Positions 21,127-21,364 of a stretch of DNA of 21,364 nucleotides are shown one piece after another. The notes beneath the pieces are model-generated. The model had not been told where the DNA came from. It saw only the letters and a list, made by a program, of their open reading frames with translations, and did no database searches. The position numbers and the translations under genes were made by a program. Source of the stretch: Candidatus Uhrbacteria bacterium (GTDB lineage: Bacteria; Patescibacteriota; Patescibacteriia; 2-12-FULL-60-25); the NCBI GenBank assembly GCA_014728435.1, contig WJLP01000069.1, positions 1-21,364 on the forward strand, given 5' to 3'. How positions within the stretch are numbered: the first letter of the stretch is position 1; the number at the start of each line of letters is the position of its first letter.

Positions 21127-21364
21127 CTAATAATCGGCCAACCTTCTGATTTCCGGGTGTTGTTGGATCTTTTCCAAGGCTTTTGATTCGATTTGGCGGA
21201 TGCGTTCGCGGGTAACGTCGAATTCTTTGCCGACTTCTTCGAGCGTGTGCCCTACTCCGTCGACTAGGCCGAAACGCATTTCCAAGATTTTTTGTTCGCG
21301 CGGAGATAGATCGTGAATGATGTGTTTGACGTAGTCTTTTAAGAGTTGGCGGCCGGATGATTTG
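21127..21364 (-). CDS. rpoD: Primary RNA polymerase sigma factor, C-terminal region 4 (partial)
   Basis: The reading frame from the right edge to TAG at 21127-21129 gives about 78 residues of sigma region 4. LSPREQKILEMRFGLVDG is region 4.1. HTLEEVGKEFDVTRERIRQIE is the helix-turn-helix of region 4.2 that reads the -35 element. KALEKIQQHPEIRRLADY is the usual end of RpoD/SigA. The spacing and the VTRERIRQIE motif are those of the housekeeping sigma. The start lies outside the window. The gene ends 45 nt before the tRNA. Confidence 0.95.
   Translation of the reverse strand, partial: KSSGRQLLKDYVKHIIHDLSPREQKILEMRFGLVDGVGHTLEEVGKEFDVTRERIRQIESKALEKIQQHPEIRRLADY

Noticed and set aside
1..21364. 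TGA recoded as Gly or Trp, as in some Patescibacteria
   Set aside because: TGA ends plausible full-length genes at 4750, 8902 and 12708, twice in ATGA overlaps, and no family-conserved position requires reading through TGA.
1..21364. Mobile element, prophage or defence system
   Set aside because: No transposase, integrase, restriction, toxin-antitoxin or nuclease-helicase set is visible; the only nuclease is a housekeeping-type beta-CASP RNase.

Overview
The window looks like chromosome from a small-genome uncultured bacterium, most likely Patescibacteria (Candidate Phyla Radiation), perhaps a Parcubacteria-type lineage. This assignment is inferred from gene content. The window has many short membrane-anchored hypothetical proteins, a secreted CAP protein with two copies of a YYLGRPADAFQIMR-type repeat of the kind seen in such genomes, compact spacing, and AT-rich intergenic runs of tiny tandem repeats. 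TGA acts as a stop (for example in the ATGA overlaps at 8899-8902 and 12708-12711), so the code is standard and not the TGA-glycine code.

Layout. Bases 1-265 hold the 3' end of an unknown + strand gene and its terminator. From 357 to 8359 everything reads on the - strand: a membrane-anchored clan GH-A glycosidase-like protein with a degenerate ROK protein, an EamA transporter, a beta-CASP RNase, an unknown membrane protein, a short-chain dehydrogenase, an unknown 109-residue protein and an MscS channel. Bases 8579-9797 are + strand: two overlapping genes for small ferritin-like helical-hairpin proteins, then a membrane-anchored 3D-domain protein. A small two-TM protein and a dual-specificity phosphatase follow on the - strand. 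The phosphatase is divergent from a CorA-like membrane protein on the + strand. From 11824 to the end all is - strand: COG0523 GTPase with DUF2090 aldolase; glutamine amidotransferase with HEAT-like protein; CAP protein with SpoU methyltransferase and a small anchored protein; Nramp-like transporter; MFS transporter; DUF362 protein; tRNA-Asn(GTT); and the C-terminus of the primary sigma factor.

There is no obvious phage, transposon, CRISPR array or defence island. The window is chromosomal housekeeping plus envelope and transport functions. Two signals cut across genes. First, nine of about eighteen first-in-unit genes carry a clear -10 box ending only 5-9 nt before the chosen start codon, usually with an extended TGn element. 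This predicts leaderless mRNAs, while clear Shine-Dalgarno sites are rare. Second, several intergenic gaps are built from 7-bp tandem units whose sequence differs between loci while the 7-bp period is kept; three blocks share the plan of two copies ending TTAA or ATAA followed by one ending TGAA.

All functions come from reading motifs by eye. No database search or folding calculation was run.
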